Positions 6,565-13,984 of a DNA stretch of 17,829 nt are shown piece by piece; position 1 is the first letter of the stretch; the number at the start of each line of letters is the position of its first letter. Origin of the DNA: Bacteroidales bacterium M5 (lineage in GTDB: Bacteria > Bacteroidota > Bacteroidia > Bacteroidales > Muribaculaceae); the NCBI GenBank assembly GCA_001689535.1, contig LUJP01000092.1:1-17829 (forward strand). Direction: 5' to 3'. The notes under the pieces are model-generated. The model did no database searches, was not told the DNA's origin, and saw only the letters and a list, made by a program, of their open reading frames with translations. Both the position numbers and the translations under genes were made by a program.

Positions 6565-7347
6565 TTAAATAAATCTTTCTTTAAGTTCCTGATAGATGTA
6601 TTCGTAAGTGGTGAGAATATCGGCTTTGCCGTCAACCACCGCCACGGTGTGTTCGTAATGGGCCGAGGGCTTGCGGTCGCGCGTGCGGCACTCCCAGCCG
6701 TCTGAGCCTATGACGATGTTGCGGCTTCCCATATTGATCATAGGCTCTATGGCTATGGTCATGCCGTTGCGGATCACAGGTCCGGTGCCGCGGCGGCCGT
6801 AGTTGGGCACTTCGGGCGCCTCATGCATGTCCTTTCCTATGCCGTGGCCACACATCTCGCGAACCACGCCGTAGCGCTCGTGCTCGCAATATGTCTGGAT
6901 GGCGTTGGCGATATCGCCTATGCGGTTGCCTTCGCGGCAGGCCTCGATTCCCTTGTAGAGCGACTCCTTGGTAATCCGGCAGAGCTTATATACCTCATCG
7001 GAGATTTCTCCCACTGGAAATGTATAGCACATGTCGGCATTCCAGCCGTCGAGTTCCACAACGATGTCCGTGCCTATGATGTCGCCTTCACGCAATGCAT
7101 AGTTGGAAGGGAAACCGTGAACCACCGTCTCGTTGACTTCGTAGCACAAAGCCGCGGGGAATCCCTGGTAGCCGAGGCATGTGGGACGTCCGCCGTTGTC
7201 GGTGATATATTCGCGGGCCACCATCTCGAGCTTGTTGGTGGTCACACCGGGAGCCACCCACTTGGCGAGCTCGCCAAGTGTGCGGCTCGCCAATGTGGCA
7301 GCCAGTCTCATTTTCTCGATTTCTTCAGGTGTCTTTAGATAGATCAT
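6565..7347 (-). CDS. map: Methionine aminopeptidase, type I
   Basis: This cytosolic metalloprotease (EC 3.4.11.18) removes initiator methionine from nascent proteins with a small second residue. The protein is 260 residues, type Ia, without an N-terminal extension. The five metal ligands are visible: Asp94 (GTDIVV), Asp105 (NADMCYTF), His168 (CGHGIG), Glu201 (AIEPM) and Glu232 (YEHTVAV). The substrate-binding His77 (VVHGFP) is also present. It sits between secY (61-nt gap) and infA (11-nt gap), a common location, and so is co-expressed with the ribosome it serves. Confidence 0.98.
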   Translation of the reverse strand: MIYLKTPEEIEKMRLAATLASRTLGELAKWVAPGVTTNKLEMVAREYITDNGGRPTCLGYQGFPAALCYEVNETVVHGFPSNYALREGDIIGTDIVVELDGWNADMCYTFPVGEISDEVYKLCRITKESLYKGIEACREGNRIGDIANAIQTYCEHERYGVVREMCGHGIGKDMHEAPEVPNYGRRGTGPVIRNGMTIAIEPMINMGSRNIVIGSDGWECRTRDRKPSAHYEHTVAVVDGKADILTTYEYIYQELKERFI

Positions 7348-7408
7348 TTAGAAAATGTATGAGCAGAGATAGTTTTTATTTGTGGTATTTCACTCACTTC
7401 ATTTTTAA

Positions 7409-8758
7409 TCAATACATGCTTCCGGTGGTGCGACCCTTGATCTTGCCGCCCTTCATCAGACCATCGTAATGGTGCATGTCGAGGTGCGACTCAATCTGGG
7501 TAAGCGTGTCGAGAACCACACCCACGAGAATCAGCAGCGATGTGCCGCCGAAGAACTGGGCGAAATTCTGGCTTACGCCGAAGAAGCGTGCGAAGGCCGG
7601 AAGAATGGCCACGATGCCGAGGAACAGCGAACCGGGCAGCGTGATGCGTGACATAACCGAGTCGAGATACTCAATGGTGTTCTTGCCGGGCTTGATGCCG
7701 GGGATGAACGCATTGTCTTTCTTGAGCTGGGTGGCTATGCGGGTGGGGTTCACCGTAACAGCAGTGTAGAAATAAGTGAATGCTACAATAAGGATAAAGT
7801 AAACGAAGTTATACCAGAATCCGTTGATGTCGGAGAAAGCGCGGTAGAAGGCCGATGAGCTTTCGTTGGCGCCATATCCGGCGATTGTGATGGGGATAAA
7901 CATGATTGCCTGGGCAAAGATGATAGGCATCACACCGGCGGCATTTACTTTCAGAGGAATGTTGGAACGCTGGCCTCCGTACTGACGGCGTCCTACCACG
8001 TGCTTGGCATACTGCACGGGCACCTTGCGTGTGCCCTGCACCAGAAGGACGGCGCCTACGGTAACAGCGAAGAGCAGGATGATCTCGACCACGAACATCA
8101 CCAGACCGCCCTGTGAGCCGGTGGCTCCGGGCAGACGGCTCGTGAATTCGTAGAACATTGCCCCCGGGAGGCGTGCGATGATGCCCACGAGGATGATGAA
8201 CGAGATACCGTTGCCCACTCCACGGTCGGTGATGCGCTCGCCCAGCCACATGATGAACATGGAGCCGGCGGCCAGTATCACCGTAAGGTAGAGGATGGTC
8301 CAGACGCCCATGGTGGCCTCAGAACCGGCTGCCTTTACCTGCATCTGGAGATTGACCAGATATGCCGGACCCTGCAGACACAGGATGAACACGGTGAGGT
8401 AGCGGGTGTACTGGGTGAGTTTCTGGTGTCCGCTTTCGCCTTCCTCCTGCAGTTTCTTAAACACAGGGAGCACCATGCCCAGAAGCTGTATCACGATCGA
8501 TGCCGTGATATAGGGCATGATACCAAGGGCGAAAATCGAGGCCTGGGAAAAGGCGCCGCCGGAGAACATGTCGAGGAGCTGCATGAGGCCGCTCTTATTG
8601 GTGAAGTTCGACAGTGCAATCAGGTCGGCGGGGCTTATTCCGGGAAGCACAATGTAGCAACCCAGGCGGTACACGAGTACCAGCAAGAGGGTCACCAGGA
8701 TGCGCTTGCGGAGGTCCTCGATGGTCCAGATATTGCGTAATGTTTCAAAAAATCTCAT
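7409..8758 (-). CDS. secY: Preprotein translocase subunit SecY
   Basis: SecY is the channel of the Sec translocon in the inner membrane, working with SecE, SecG and SecA. The protein is 449 residues with ten expected membrane segments. The first (about 18-38) contains LLLVLVYRLGCY. The plug and second segment hold SGGAFSQASIFALGIMPYITASI (66-88, given here as landmarks). GERITDRGVGNGIS lies at 173-186, cytosolic loop C5 with RKVPVQYAKHVVGRR at 244-258, and loop C6 with IPGIKPGKNT at 352-361. It starts 14 nt after rplO. The mRNA just before the ATG is pyrimidine-rich with no Shine-Dalgarno site. Confidence 0.98.
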   Translation of the reverse strand: MRFFETLRNIWTIEDLRKRILVTLLLVLVYRLGCYIVLPGISPADLIALSNFTNKSGLMQLLDMFSGGAFSQASIFALGIMPYITASIVIQLLGMVLPVFKKLQEEGESGHQKLTQYTRYLTVFILCLQGPAYLVNLQMQVKAAGSEATMGVWTILYLTVILAAGSMFIMWLGERITDRGVGNGISFIILVGIIARLPGAMFYEFTSRLPGATGSQGGLVMFVVEIILLFAVTVGAVLLVQGTRKVPVQYAKHVVGRRQYGGQRSNIPLKVNAAGVMPIIFAQAIMFIPITIAGYGANESSSAFYRAFSDINGFWYNFVYFILIVAFTYFYTAVTVNPTRIATQLKKDNAFIPGIKPGKNTIEYLDSVMSRITLPGSLFLGIVAILPAFARFFGVSQNFAQFFGGTSLLILVGVVLDTLTQIESHLDMHHYDGLMKGGKIKGRTTGSMY

Positions 8759-8772
8759 CAGAAAGGAGTGTA

Positions 8773-9219
8773 TTAGAGTTTGGTAACTGAGCCGCCAGCT
8801 TCAGTAATCGCTTTTTCGGCAGACTTCGAGAAGGCGTTGGCTTCTACGGCGAGAGCGCGGGTCACGCTGCCGTTGCCAAGTATCTTAACGAGCTGCTTGC
8901 GGTTGATGAAACCGGCTGCGCGCAGTTCCTCAAGACCGATTTTCTGGAGATCCTTGGCGGCAGCAAGTGCCTCGAGGGTCTCAAGATTGATGGCCTTGTA
9001 CTCCACGCGGTTGATGTTTTTGAATCCGAATTTGGGCAGACGGCGCTGGAGGGGCATCTGACCGCCTTCAAAACCTACTTTGTGCTTGTAGCCGGAGCGC
9101 GACTTGGCTCCCTTGTGTCCGCGGGTTGAAGTGCCGCCCTTGCCCGAGCCCGGGCCGCGGCCAATACGTGTCTTCTTCTGTACGGAACCCACTGCGGGTT
9201 TGATATTATTCAGTTCCAT
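8773..9219 (-). CDS. rplO: 50S ribosomal protein L15
   Basis: L15 is a late-assembling large-subunit protein that binds 23S rRNA and other proteins at the central protuberance side. The protein is 148 residues. The N-terminal extension is Gly/Arg/Lys-rich (RIGRGPGSGKGGTSTRGHKG, about 18-37), followed by GFEGGQMPLQRRLPKFGF and a C-terminal domain ending AITEAGGSVTKL. It follows rpmD by 14 nt and precedes secY by 14 nt, as in the spc operon. Confidence 0.98.
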   Translation of the reverse strand: MELNNIKPAVGSVQKKTRIGRGPGSGKGGTSTRGHKGAKSRSGYKHKVGFEGGQMPLQRRLPKFGFKNINRVEYKAINLETLEALAAAKDLQKIGLEELRAAGFINRKQLVKILGNGSVTRALAVEANAFSKSAEKAITEAGGSVTKL

Positions 9220-9233
9220 TGTAGTCTTGGGAT

Positions 9234-9413
9234 TTAAGCTTTGGTCACTTCAACAAGATGATGAACTCGCTGAACCATACCCATTATTGAGGGGGTATCT
9301 TCCTTCACCACGGTGTGGTTCATTTTTTTGAGGCCGAGCGCGTCGAGAGTGCGTTTCTGCACTGCGGGAGCGTTGATGCGGCTCTTGATCTGTTTGATTT
9401 TTATCTGTGCCAT
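9234..9413 (-). CDS. rpmD: 50S ribosomal protein L30
   Basis: L30 is a small ferredoxin-like-fold protein of the large subunit. Translating 9413 down to 9234 gives 59 residues, starting MAQIKIKQIKSRINAPAVQK, continuing RTLDALGLKKMNHTVV, and ending HHLVEVTKA before TAA. That is the normal length and matches the family pattern (K-SxI-xxxxxxxxTLxALGLxK-NxxV). It is too short to stand out as an open reading frame but fills exactly the rpsE-rplO gap, where rpmD is expected. Confidence 0.97.
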   Translation of the reverse strand: MAQIKIKQIKSRINAPAVQKRTLDALGLKKMNHTVVKEDTPSIMGMVQRVHHLVEVTKA

Positions 9414-9430
9414 TTCTGTGGTGATTGATA

Positions 9431-9949
9431 TTAGCCGTTAAACACTTGTTCTACAGAGATGCCGCGGTTCTGTGCCACCTGGGCGGGCGAGCGCATCTCG
9501 CCGAGGGCGGCGATGGTAGCCTTTACCAGGTTGTGGGGGTTGGACGAACCCTTGCTCTTGGCAAGAACGTCGGTGATTCCCACGCTCTCGAGCACGGCAC
9601 GCATAGCGCCACCGGCCTTCACGCCGGTACCGGTGCTTGCAGGCTTGAGGATAATGCGTGATCCGCCGAATTTAGCCACCTGCTCGTGGGGCACGGTGCC
9701 TTTGTGGACGGGCACGCGGATAAGGTTCTTTTTAGCTGCTTCAACGCCCTTGGCAATAGCGGCGGTGACTTCGTTGGCTTTGCCGAGGCCCCAGCCTACG
9801 ATACCGTTTTCGTTGCCTACCACTACGATGGCGGCGAAGGTGAATGTGCGTCCGCCCTTGGTTACTTTGGTGACGCGGTTGATGGCTACCAGACGGTCCT
9901 TCAGCTCGAGGTCGTTGGTCGATTTTACTCTATTGTTTTTGCTTGCCAT
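9431..9949 (-). CDS. rpsE: 30S ribosomal protein S5
   Basis: S5 sits at the 30S mRNA entry channel and affects decoding accuracy. The protein is 172 residues. The N-terminal double-stranded-RNA-binding-like domain is about 15-80, with RVTKVTKGGRTFTF and GNENGIVGWGLGKANEV. The second domain contains GGSRIILKPASTGTGVKAGGA (about 95-115, a conserved S5 region) and GSSNPHNLVKAT. It follows rplR by 5 nt and precedes rpmD by 17 nt. Confidence 0.98.
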   Translation of the reverse strand: MASKNNRVKSTNDLELKDRLVAINRVTKVTKGGRTFTFAAIVVVGNENGIVGWGLGKANEVTAAIAKGVEAAKKNLIRVPVHKGTVPHEQVAKFGGSRIILKPASTGTGVKAGGAMRAVLESVGITDVLAKSKGSSNPHNLVKATIAALGEMRSPAQVAQNRGISVEQVFNG

Positions 9950-9954
9950 GATGT

Positions 9955-10296
9955 TTAAAATTTAAGTCCGCCGTTGCGTGCTGCGTCGGCCAGAGATTTT
10001 ACACGTCCGTGAAAGAGGTAACCGTTGCGGTCAAAAACCACTTCGTTGATGCCTGCGGCCAGTGCTTTCTGGGCCACGGCCTCGCCTACTTTGGCAGCGA
10101 CCTCGGTCTTGGTGCCTTCGGCTATGCCTTTGGAAGAGGCGGATACGAGGGTCTTGCCGGCCAGGTCGTCTACGAGCTGAACGTAAATCTGCTTGTTGGA
10201 GCGGAACACGGTCATGCGCGGACGCTCGGCTGTGCCGGAGATTTTGCCGCGGATGCGTGTCTTGATTTTATTTCTTCTTTCTATCTTGGAGATCAT
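9955..10296 (-). CDS. rplR: 50S ribosomal protein L18
   Basis: L18 binds 5S rRNA with L5 and L25 and anchors it to the central protuberance. The protein is 113 residues. It has the basic N-terminus KIERRNKIKTRIRGKISGT, the strand RPRMTVFRSNKQIYVQLVDD, and the C-terminal signature VVFDRNGYLFHGRVKSLADAARNGGLKF (shown as landmarks in the last 28 positions). The ATG at 10296 lies 18 nt after rplF. Confidence 0.98.
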   Translation of the reverse strand: MISKIERRNKIKTRIRGKISGTAERPRMTVFRSNKQIYVQLVDDLAGKTLVSASSKGIAEGTKTEVAAKVGEAVAQKALAAGINEVVFDRNGYLFHGRVKSLADAARNGGLKF

Positions 10297-10314
10297 GATT
10301 GTATACGGTTAAAG

Positions 10315-10869
10315 TTATTTGGCACTTGCTGTCTTACCCGACTTGCGGCGGATAACCTCGCCCACAAACTTGATACCTTTGCCCTTGTAGGGTTCGGGCT
10401 TGCGGAGCGAGCGGATCTTGGCGCACACCTGGCCCAGGAGCTGCTTGTCGTCGCTCTCGAGGATGATAAGCGGGTTTTTGTTGCGTTCGCTCTTTGCTTC
10501 AACCTTGACCTCCGGCGGAAGCTTGATATATATGGCGTGGGAGAAACCGAGCGAGAGCTCGAGCACCTGGCCTGTGGCCGTGGCGCGGTAACCTACGCCT
10601 ACTAATTCCATTTCCTTGCGGTAGCCGGTGGATACGCCCACAACCATGTTGTGGATCAGTGCGCGGTAGAGGCCGTGCTGAGCGCGGTGCTCGCGGTCGT
10701 CGCTGGGACGGGTGAGCTTCACGTGGCCGTCTTCCACCGTTACGGTAAGATCGGGATTCACTTTCTGGCTGAGGGTGCCTTTGGGACCTTTGACTGTCAC
10801 TGTGTCACCGCTGACGGTTACTGTTACACCGGCAGGGATTTCAATGGGGGCTTTACCTATTCTTGACAT
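10315..10869 (-). CDS. rplF: 50S ribosomal protein L6
   Basis: L6 lies near the factor-binding site of the large subunit. The protein is 184 residues with two similar alpha/beta domains. The N-terminus is SRIGKAPIEIPAGVTVTV, the GPKGTLSQ loop is at about 34-41, and the C-terminal signature is PEPYKGKGIKFVGEVIRRKSGK. An unusually strong Shine-Dalgarno sequence (AAAGGAGG, 9 nt before the ATG) precedes it, unlike most genes in this operon. It lies 18 nt after rpsH. Confidence 0.98.
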   Translation of the reverse strand: MSRIGKAPIEIPAGVTVTVSGDTVTVKGPKGTLSQKVNPDLTVTVEDGHVKLTRPSDDREHRAQHGLYRALIHNMVVGVSTGYRKEMELVGVGYRATATGQVLELSLGFSHAIYIKLPPEVKVEAKSERNKNPLIILESDDKQLLGQVCAKIRSLRKPEPYKGKGIKFVGEVIRRKSGKTASAK

Positions 10870-10878
10870 AATTCGTAT

Positions 10879-10886
10879 CCTCCTTT
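10879..10886 (-). promoter_or_regulatory. Strong Shine-Dalgarno site of rplF
   Basis: On the minus strand AAAGGAGG (10886-10879) ends 9 nt before the rplF ATG at 10869. It is a full match to the anti-Shine-Dalgarno region with good spacing. Bacteroidota mRNAs rarely use such sites, and most neighbouring genes have only A-rich leaders. Confidence 0.75.
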
Positions 10887-10887
10887 A

Positions 10888-11286
10888 TTAATATACATAA
10901 CACAGCACCTCGCCGCCGATTTTCTGCTGGGCGGCTGCCTTGTTGGTCATTACTCCCTTCGAGGTCGAGAGGATGGCGATGCCAAGTCCGTTGAGCACTC
11001 GAGGCATGTCTTTATAGCCGGTATACTGGCGGAGACCCGGACGCGACACTCTCTTGAGGTCCTTGATGGCGTTTACACGGTCAACCGGGTCATACTTCAG
11101 GGCGATCTTGATCACGCCCGCGGGGGTCTCACCCTCTACAAACTTATAGTTAAGGATGTAGCCTTGTTCAAAAAGAATCTTGGTGATTTCTTTTTTCAAG
11201 TTTGAGGCCGGAATCTCAACCACGCGGTGGTTGGCTTTGATGGCATTCCTCAATCTTGTCAGATAATCTGCTATGGGATCTGTCAT
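10888..11286 (-). CDS. rpsH: 30S ribosomal protein S8
   Basis: S8 binds the central domain of 16S rRNA (helix 21) and is the translational repressor of the spc operon in E. coli. The protein is 132 residues. It starts MTDPIADYLTRLRNAIKA and carries the C-terminal signature ILSTSKGVMTNKAAAQQKIG ending GEVLCYVY. It is separated from rpsN by 225 nt, far more than any neighbouring gap. This raises the possibility that S8 acts on a leader directly upstream of its own gene here. Confidence 0.98.
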   Translation of the reverse strand: MTDPIADYLTRLRNAIKANHRVVEIPASNLKKEITKILFEQGYILNYKFVEGETPAGVIKIALKYDPVDRVNAIKDLKRVSRPGLRQYTGYKDMPRVLNGLGIAILSTSKGVMTNKAAAQQKIGGEVLCYVY

Positions 11287-11511
11287 TGTTTGATGTTGTT
11301 AAATTGATTCGGAATTCCGAACAATATTTAATAATCTATCTTTCGGATTTTTCAGAATAAGCCCGCGGTGCCGATAGGGCGCCCCGGACGGGGAATGGAA
11401 GGATGGACGGGCCGTGATGGCCGTCCGTTGGGGAGGCTTGACGGAAACTCTGCGGTGGCGGCTCAGCCCCGCTCGGGGGCTGCGCGCCTTGCAGGTTGTG
11501 GCGGCCGGTGC
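11287..11511 (-). promoter_or_regulatory. Structured rpsN-rpsH spacer, candidate mRNA leader
   Basis: This 225-nt gap has a GC-rich half (about 11360-11511) and an AT-rich half next to rpsH. Hairpins visible are 11464-11470/11476-11482 (CAGCCCC/GGGGCTG), 11405-11413/11419-11426 (8 bp with one bulged G), and 11382-11385/11390-11393. A perfect 14-nt palindrome, TTCGGAATTCCGAA (11308-11321), lies 21 nt before the rpsH start. Its 11316-11321 part can instead pair with 11342-11347, giving two exclusive structures. No convincing promoter boxes or reading frame were found. A regulatory role is inferred from position and structure. Confidence 0.45.
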
Positions 11512-11781
11512 TTACCAGCTTGCTTTCTTCACGCCGGGGATGAGACCGGCCGAAGCCATTTCACGGAACTGTATACGCGACAGACCGAACTGACGCATAT
11601 AGCCTTTGGGACGGCCCGTGATGGAGCAACGGTTGTGAAGACGCACGCTCGAAGCGTTCTTGGGCAGTGCCTGGAGGCCTTCATAATCGCCGGCAGCCTT
11701 GAGAGCGGCTTTCTTGGCGGCATACTTTGCCACGAGTTTGGCTCTCTTGACCTCGCGGGCTTTCATTGATTCTTTTGCCAT
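11512..11781 (-). CDS. rpsN: 30S ribosomal protein S14, zinc-free long form
   Basis: S14 is a 30S head protein needed for late assembly. The protein is 89 residues, starting MAKESMKAREVKRAKLVAKY, with the signature LHNRCSITGRPKGYMRQFG and the ending MASAGLIPGVKKASW. It is the long class without the CxxC pairs of the zinc-binding short form; only one Cys is present. It follows rplE by 12 nt and is followed by the structured 225-nt spacer. Confidence 0.98.
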   Translation of the reverse strand: MAKESMKAREVKRAKLVAKYAAKKAALKAAGDYEGLQALPKNASSVRLHNRCSITGRPKGYMRQFGLSRIQFREMASAGLIPGVKKASW

Positions 11782-11793
11782 AGGAAGGTCTTG

Positions 11794-12345
11794 TTATTTT
11801 TTAGCGTTTTTGAAAGGGAGTCCAAACTCCTTGAGCAGAGCGTAGCCCTCTTCGTCGGTATTCGCGCTGGTAACGAATGTGATGTTCATACCGAGAAGCT
11901 TGGAGATATTGTCGATGTTGATTTCAGGGAAGATGATCTGCTCTGTGATGCCGAGGGTGTAGTTGCCGCGGCCGTCGAGCTTGCCTTCGATACCCTTGAA
12001 GTCACGGATACGGGGCAGAGCCACGCGTACCAGACGCTCCAGAAACTCATACATTTTCTCGCGGCGAAGAGTTACTCTCACGCCAACGGGCATTTTCTTG
12101 CGGAGCTTGAAGTTCGAGATATCCTTTTTCGAGAGAGTAGCCACGGCTTTCTGGCCGGTGATGGCTGTGAGCTCGTTGATGGCGGTCTCGATTATCTTCT
12201 TGTCCTGAGTGGCTTCGCCCAGACCCTGGTTGATAACGATCTTCTCAAGGCGGGGAACCTGCATCACTGTGGTATAGTTGAACTCCTTCTCAAGAGCGGG
12301 GACGATGCGCTCCTTATAGTCCTGTTTAACGGTTGTGCTGCTCAT
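11794..12345 (-). CDS. rplE: 50S ribosomal protein L5
   Basis: L5 binds 5S rRNA and contacts P-site tRNA and S13 across the subunit interface. The protein is 183 residues. Landmarks are the start region MQVPRLEKIVINQGLGEA, ITGQKAVATLSKKDISNFKLR, MPVGVRVTLRREKMYEFLER, and YTLGITEQIIFPEI with the tail TSANTDEEGYALLKEFGLPF. The start ATG overlaps the rplX stop by one base (TAATG), and an AGGAGAGGAG stretch within the end of rplX serves as a good ribosome-binding site. Confidence 0.98.
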   Translation of the reverse strand: MSSTTVKQDYKERIVPALEKEFNYTTVMQVPRLEKIVINQGLGEATQDKKIIETAINELTAITGQKAVATLSKKDISNFKLRKKMPVGVRVTLRREKMYEFLERLVRVALPRIRDFKGIEGKLDGRGNYTLGITEQIIFPEINIDNISKLLGMNITFVTSANTDEEGYALLKEFGLPFKNAKK

Positions 12346-12665
12346 TACTTAATCTCCTCTCCTGATTTTTTAGCGTAGCGTACTAATTTGCCCTCGGCGT
12401 TGAGGCGGCGGCCCACACGGGTGGGTTTGCCGGTCTTGGGGTCGAGCAAACTGAGGTTGGAAATGTGCACGGGAGCCTCCATCTTGACGAGGCCGCCCTG
12501 CGGATGCTTGGCGCTGGGCTTTGTAGCCTTGGTCACAATGTTGATACCCTCAACGATGGCACGGTCCTTCGAAACCTCCACCTTGAGCACACGGCCGGTC
12601 TTGCCGCGGTCCTCGCCGGAGAGCACATACACTGTATCGCCTTTCTTTATATGTAACTTACTCAT
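12345..12665 (-). CDS. rplX: 50S ribosomal protein L24
   Basis: L24 is an assembly-initiator protein that binds the 5' domain of 23S rRNA near the exit tunnel. The protein is 106 residues. A KOW motif at about residues 5-32 is visible (IKKGDTVYVLSGEDRGKTGRV), followed by GINIVTKATKPSAKHPQGG, PVHISNLSLLDPKTGKPTRVG and a basic C-terminus. Its stop codon overlaps the rplE start as TAATG, suggesting translational coupling. Confidence 0.98.
   Translation of the reverse strand: MSKLHIKKGDTVYVLSGEDRGKTGRVLKVEVSKDRAIVEGINIVTKATKPSAKHPQGGLVKMEAPVHISNLSLLDPKTGKPTRVGRRLNAEGKLVRYAKKSGEEIK
12354..12363 (-). promoter_or_regulatory. Shine-Dalgarno-like site of rplE inside rplX
   Basis: The minus strand reads AGGAGAGGAG (12363-12354), ending 8 nt before the rplE ATG at 12345. 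These bases also encode the Gly-Glu-Glu near the rplX C-terminus, so the match may partly reflect codon choice. Confidence 0.55.
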
Positions 12666-12689
12666 TACTGTTTTTTATTTGTCAGATGA

Positions 12690-13055
12690 TTAAAGTACTT
12701 CGGGAGCCAGCGACACAATTTTCATGTTGGTGGCGCGGAGTTCGCGGGCCACGGGGCCGAAGATACGGGTTCCACGCAGTTCACCGGCATTGTTGAGCAG
12801 GACGCAGGCATTGTCGTCGAAGCGGATATAGCTGCCGTCGGGGCGACGGATTTCCTTCTTGGTGCGGACAACCACGGCCTTGCTCACGGTGCCCTTCTTT
12901 ACGTCGCTCGAGGGAATCACGCTCTTTACCGACACCACGATGATGTCGCCAACAGAGGCGTAACGGCGACCTGTGCCGCCCAGCACATGGATGCACAGGG
13001 CTTCTTTGGCTCCGCTGTTGTCGGCAACGGTCAGTCGGCTTTCAGTCTGTATCAT
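12690..13055 (-). CDS. rplN: 50S ribosomal protein L14
   Basis: L14 forms intersubunit bridges and lies beside L19 at the subunit interface. The protein is 121 residues. It starts MIQTESRLTVADNSGAKEAL, has HVLGGTGRRYASVGDIIVVSVK and VVRTKKEIRRPDGSYIRFDDNACVLLN (in pieces), and ends REL-RATNMKIVSLAPEVL, all standard for L14. It begins 3 nt after rpsQ and marks the boundary between the S10 and spc gene groups, which here show no gap. Confidence 0.98.
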   Translation of the reverse strand: MIQTESRLTVADNSGAKEALCIHVLGGTGRRYASVGDIIVVSVKSVIPSSDVKKGTVSKAVVVRTKKEIRRPDGSYIRFDDNACVLLNNAGELRGTRIFGPVARELRATNMKIVSLAPEVL

Positions 13056-13058
13056 AAT

Positions 13059-13316
13059 TTACTTAACTTTTTCGATGATTTCTACTAATCTCCATCTTTT
13101 GGTTTTGCTCAGCGGACGAGTCTCCATCAGACGCACGGTGTCGCCGATGCTGCACTCGTTCTTTTCATCGTGGGCATGGTATTTCTTTGTCTTGTTGACA
13201 AATTTGCCGTAGATGGGGTGTTTCTCTTTCCATTTCACCATTACGGTGATGGTCTTGTCACCCTTGTTGCTCGACACAACCCCAATTCTTTCTTTTCTTA
13301 AATTTCTTGTTTCCAT
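13059..13316 (-). CDS. rpsQ: 30S ribosomal protein S17
   Basis: S17 is a primary 16S rRNA-binding protein with an OB fold. The protein is 85 residues. Landmarks are RNLRKERIGVVSSNKGDKTI, KWKEKHPIYGKFVNKTKKYHAHDE, the signature IGDTVRLMETRPLSKTKRWRLV and a short tail. It lies 11 nt after rpmC and 3 nt before rplN, last in the S10 group. Confidence 0.98.
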   Translation of the reverse strand: METRNLRKERIGVVSSNKGDKTITVMVKWKEKHPIYGKFVNKTKKYHAHDEKNECSIGDTVRLMETRPLSKTKRWRLVEIIEKVK

Positions 13317-13327
13317 GTCTCTTGGGA

Positions 13328-13525
13328 TTATTTATTGTTAAGCTCACGCTGACGCAGCTCGGTCTTCACACGCGCGATGGCGCGGCGGTCGGCCGTGATT
13401 TTCGCTGTATTGTCCAGCGTTGAAATGGAGTGGTTGATTTTAAGCTGGCGATACTCCTGCTCCATCTTTTCCAGACGGTCCTTAAGGTCCTGCGTGCTTA
13501 ATTCTTTGATTTCTTCTTTCTTCAT
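13328..13525 (-). CDS. rpmC: 50S ribosomal protein L29
   Basis: L29 is a small helical protein near the exit tunnel that contributes, with L23, to chaperone and SRP docking. The protein is 65 residues, forming a two-helix hairpin. Landmarks are MKKEEIKELSTQDLKDRLEK and the C-terminal signature RRAIARVKTELRQRELN. It begins 7 nt after rplP. Confidence 0.97.
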   Translation of the reverse strand: MKKEEIKELSTQDLKDRLEKMEQEYRQLKINHSISTLDNTAKITADRRAIARVKTELRQRELNNK

Positions 13526-13532
13526 AGCTCAA

Positions 13533-13964
13533 TTACACGTTTTGGGTAGGATCATAATCGCGTCTTACTACAAACTTGGTGGTTACCGGAAGTTTCTGGG
13601 CGGCCAGACGCAGTGCCTCCTTGGCTATGTCGTAGCTTACGCCTTCCACCTCGATAATCATGCGGCCGGGGGTAACGGGAGCCACAAATCCTTCGGGCGA
13701 ACCTTTACCTTTACCCATTCGCACTTCGGCAGGCTTCTTGGTGATGGGCTTGTCCGGGAAAATGCGGATCCATATCTGACCCTGACGCTGCATGTAGCGG
13801 GTCACGGCGATACGGGCTGCCTCTATCTGGCGGCCGGTGATCCATTTCGACTCAAGTGTCTTTATACCGAACGAACCGAAGGCCAACTGATTGCCGCGCT
13901 GGGCATTGCCTTTCATGCGGCCCTTCTGCTGACGGCGGAATTTAGTTTTCTTTGGTTGTAACAT
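13533..13964 (-). CDS. rplP: 50S ribosomal protein L16
   Basis: L16 helps organise the A-site and peptidyl-transferase region of the 50S subunit. The protein is 143 residues. Landmarks are MLQPKKTKFRRQQKGRMKG, WITGRQIEAARIAVTRYMQR (41-60), WIRIFPDKPITKKPAEVRMG, and GFVAPVTPGRMIIEVEGV. It lies 20 nt after rpsC, in the standard S10 order. Confidence 0.98.
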   Translation of the reverse strand: MLQPKKTKFRRQQKGRMKGNAQRGNQLAFGSFGIKTLESKWITGRQIEAARIAVTRYMQRQGQIWIRIFPDKPITKKPAEVRMGKGKGSPEGFVAPVTPGRMIIEVEGVSYDIAKEALRLAAQKLPVTTKFVVRRDYDPTQNV

Positions 13965-13984
13965 TTCTGTGGAGTTGAGGTGGT

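Noticed and set aside
11360..11511. GC-rich part of the rpsN-rpsH spacer as a gene remnant or inserted element
   Set aside because: No reading frame on either strand resembles a known protein, and there are no terminal repeats or target duplications. Hairpins explain the sequence better.
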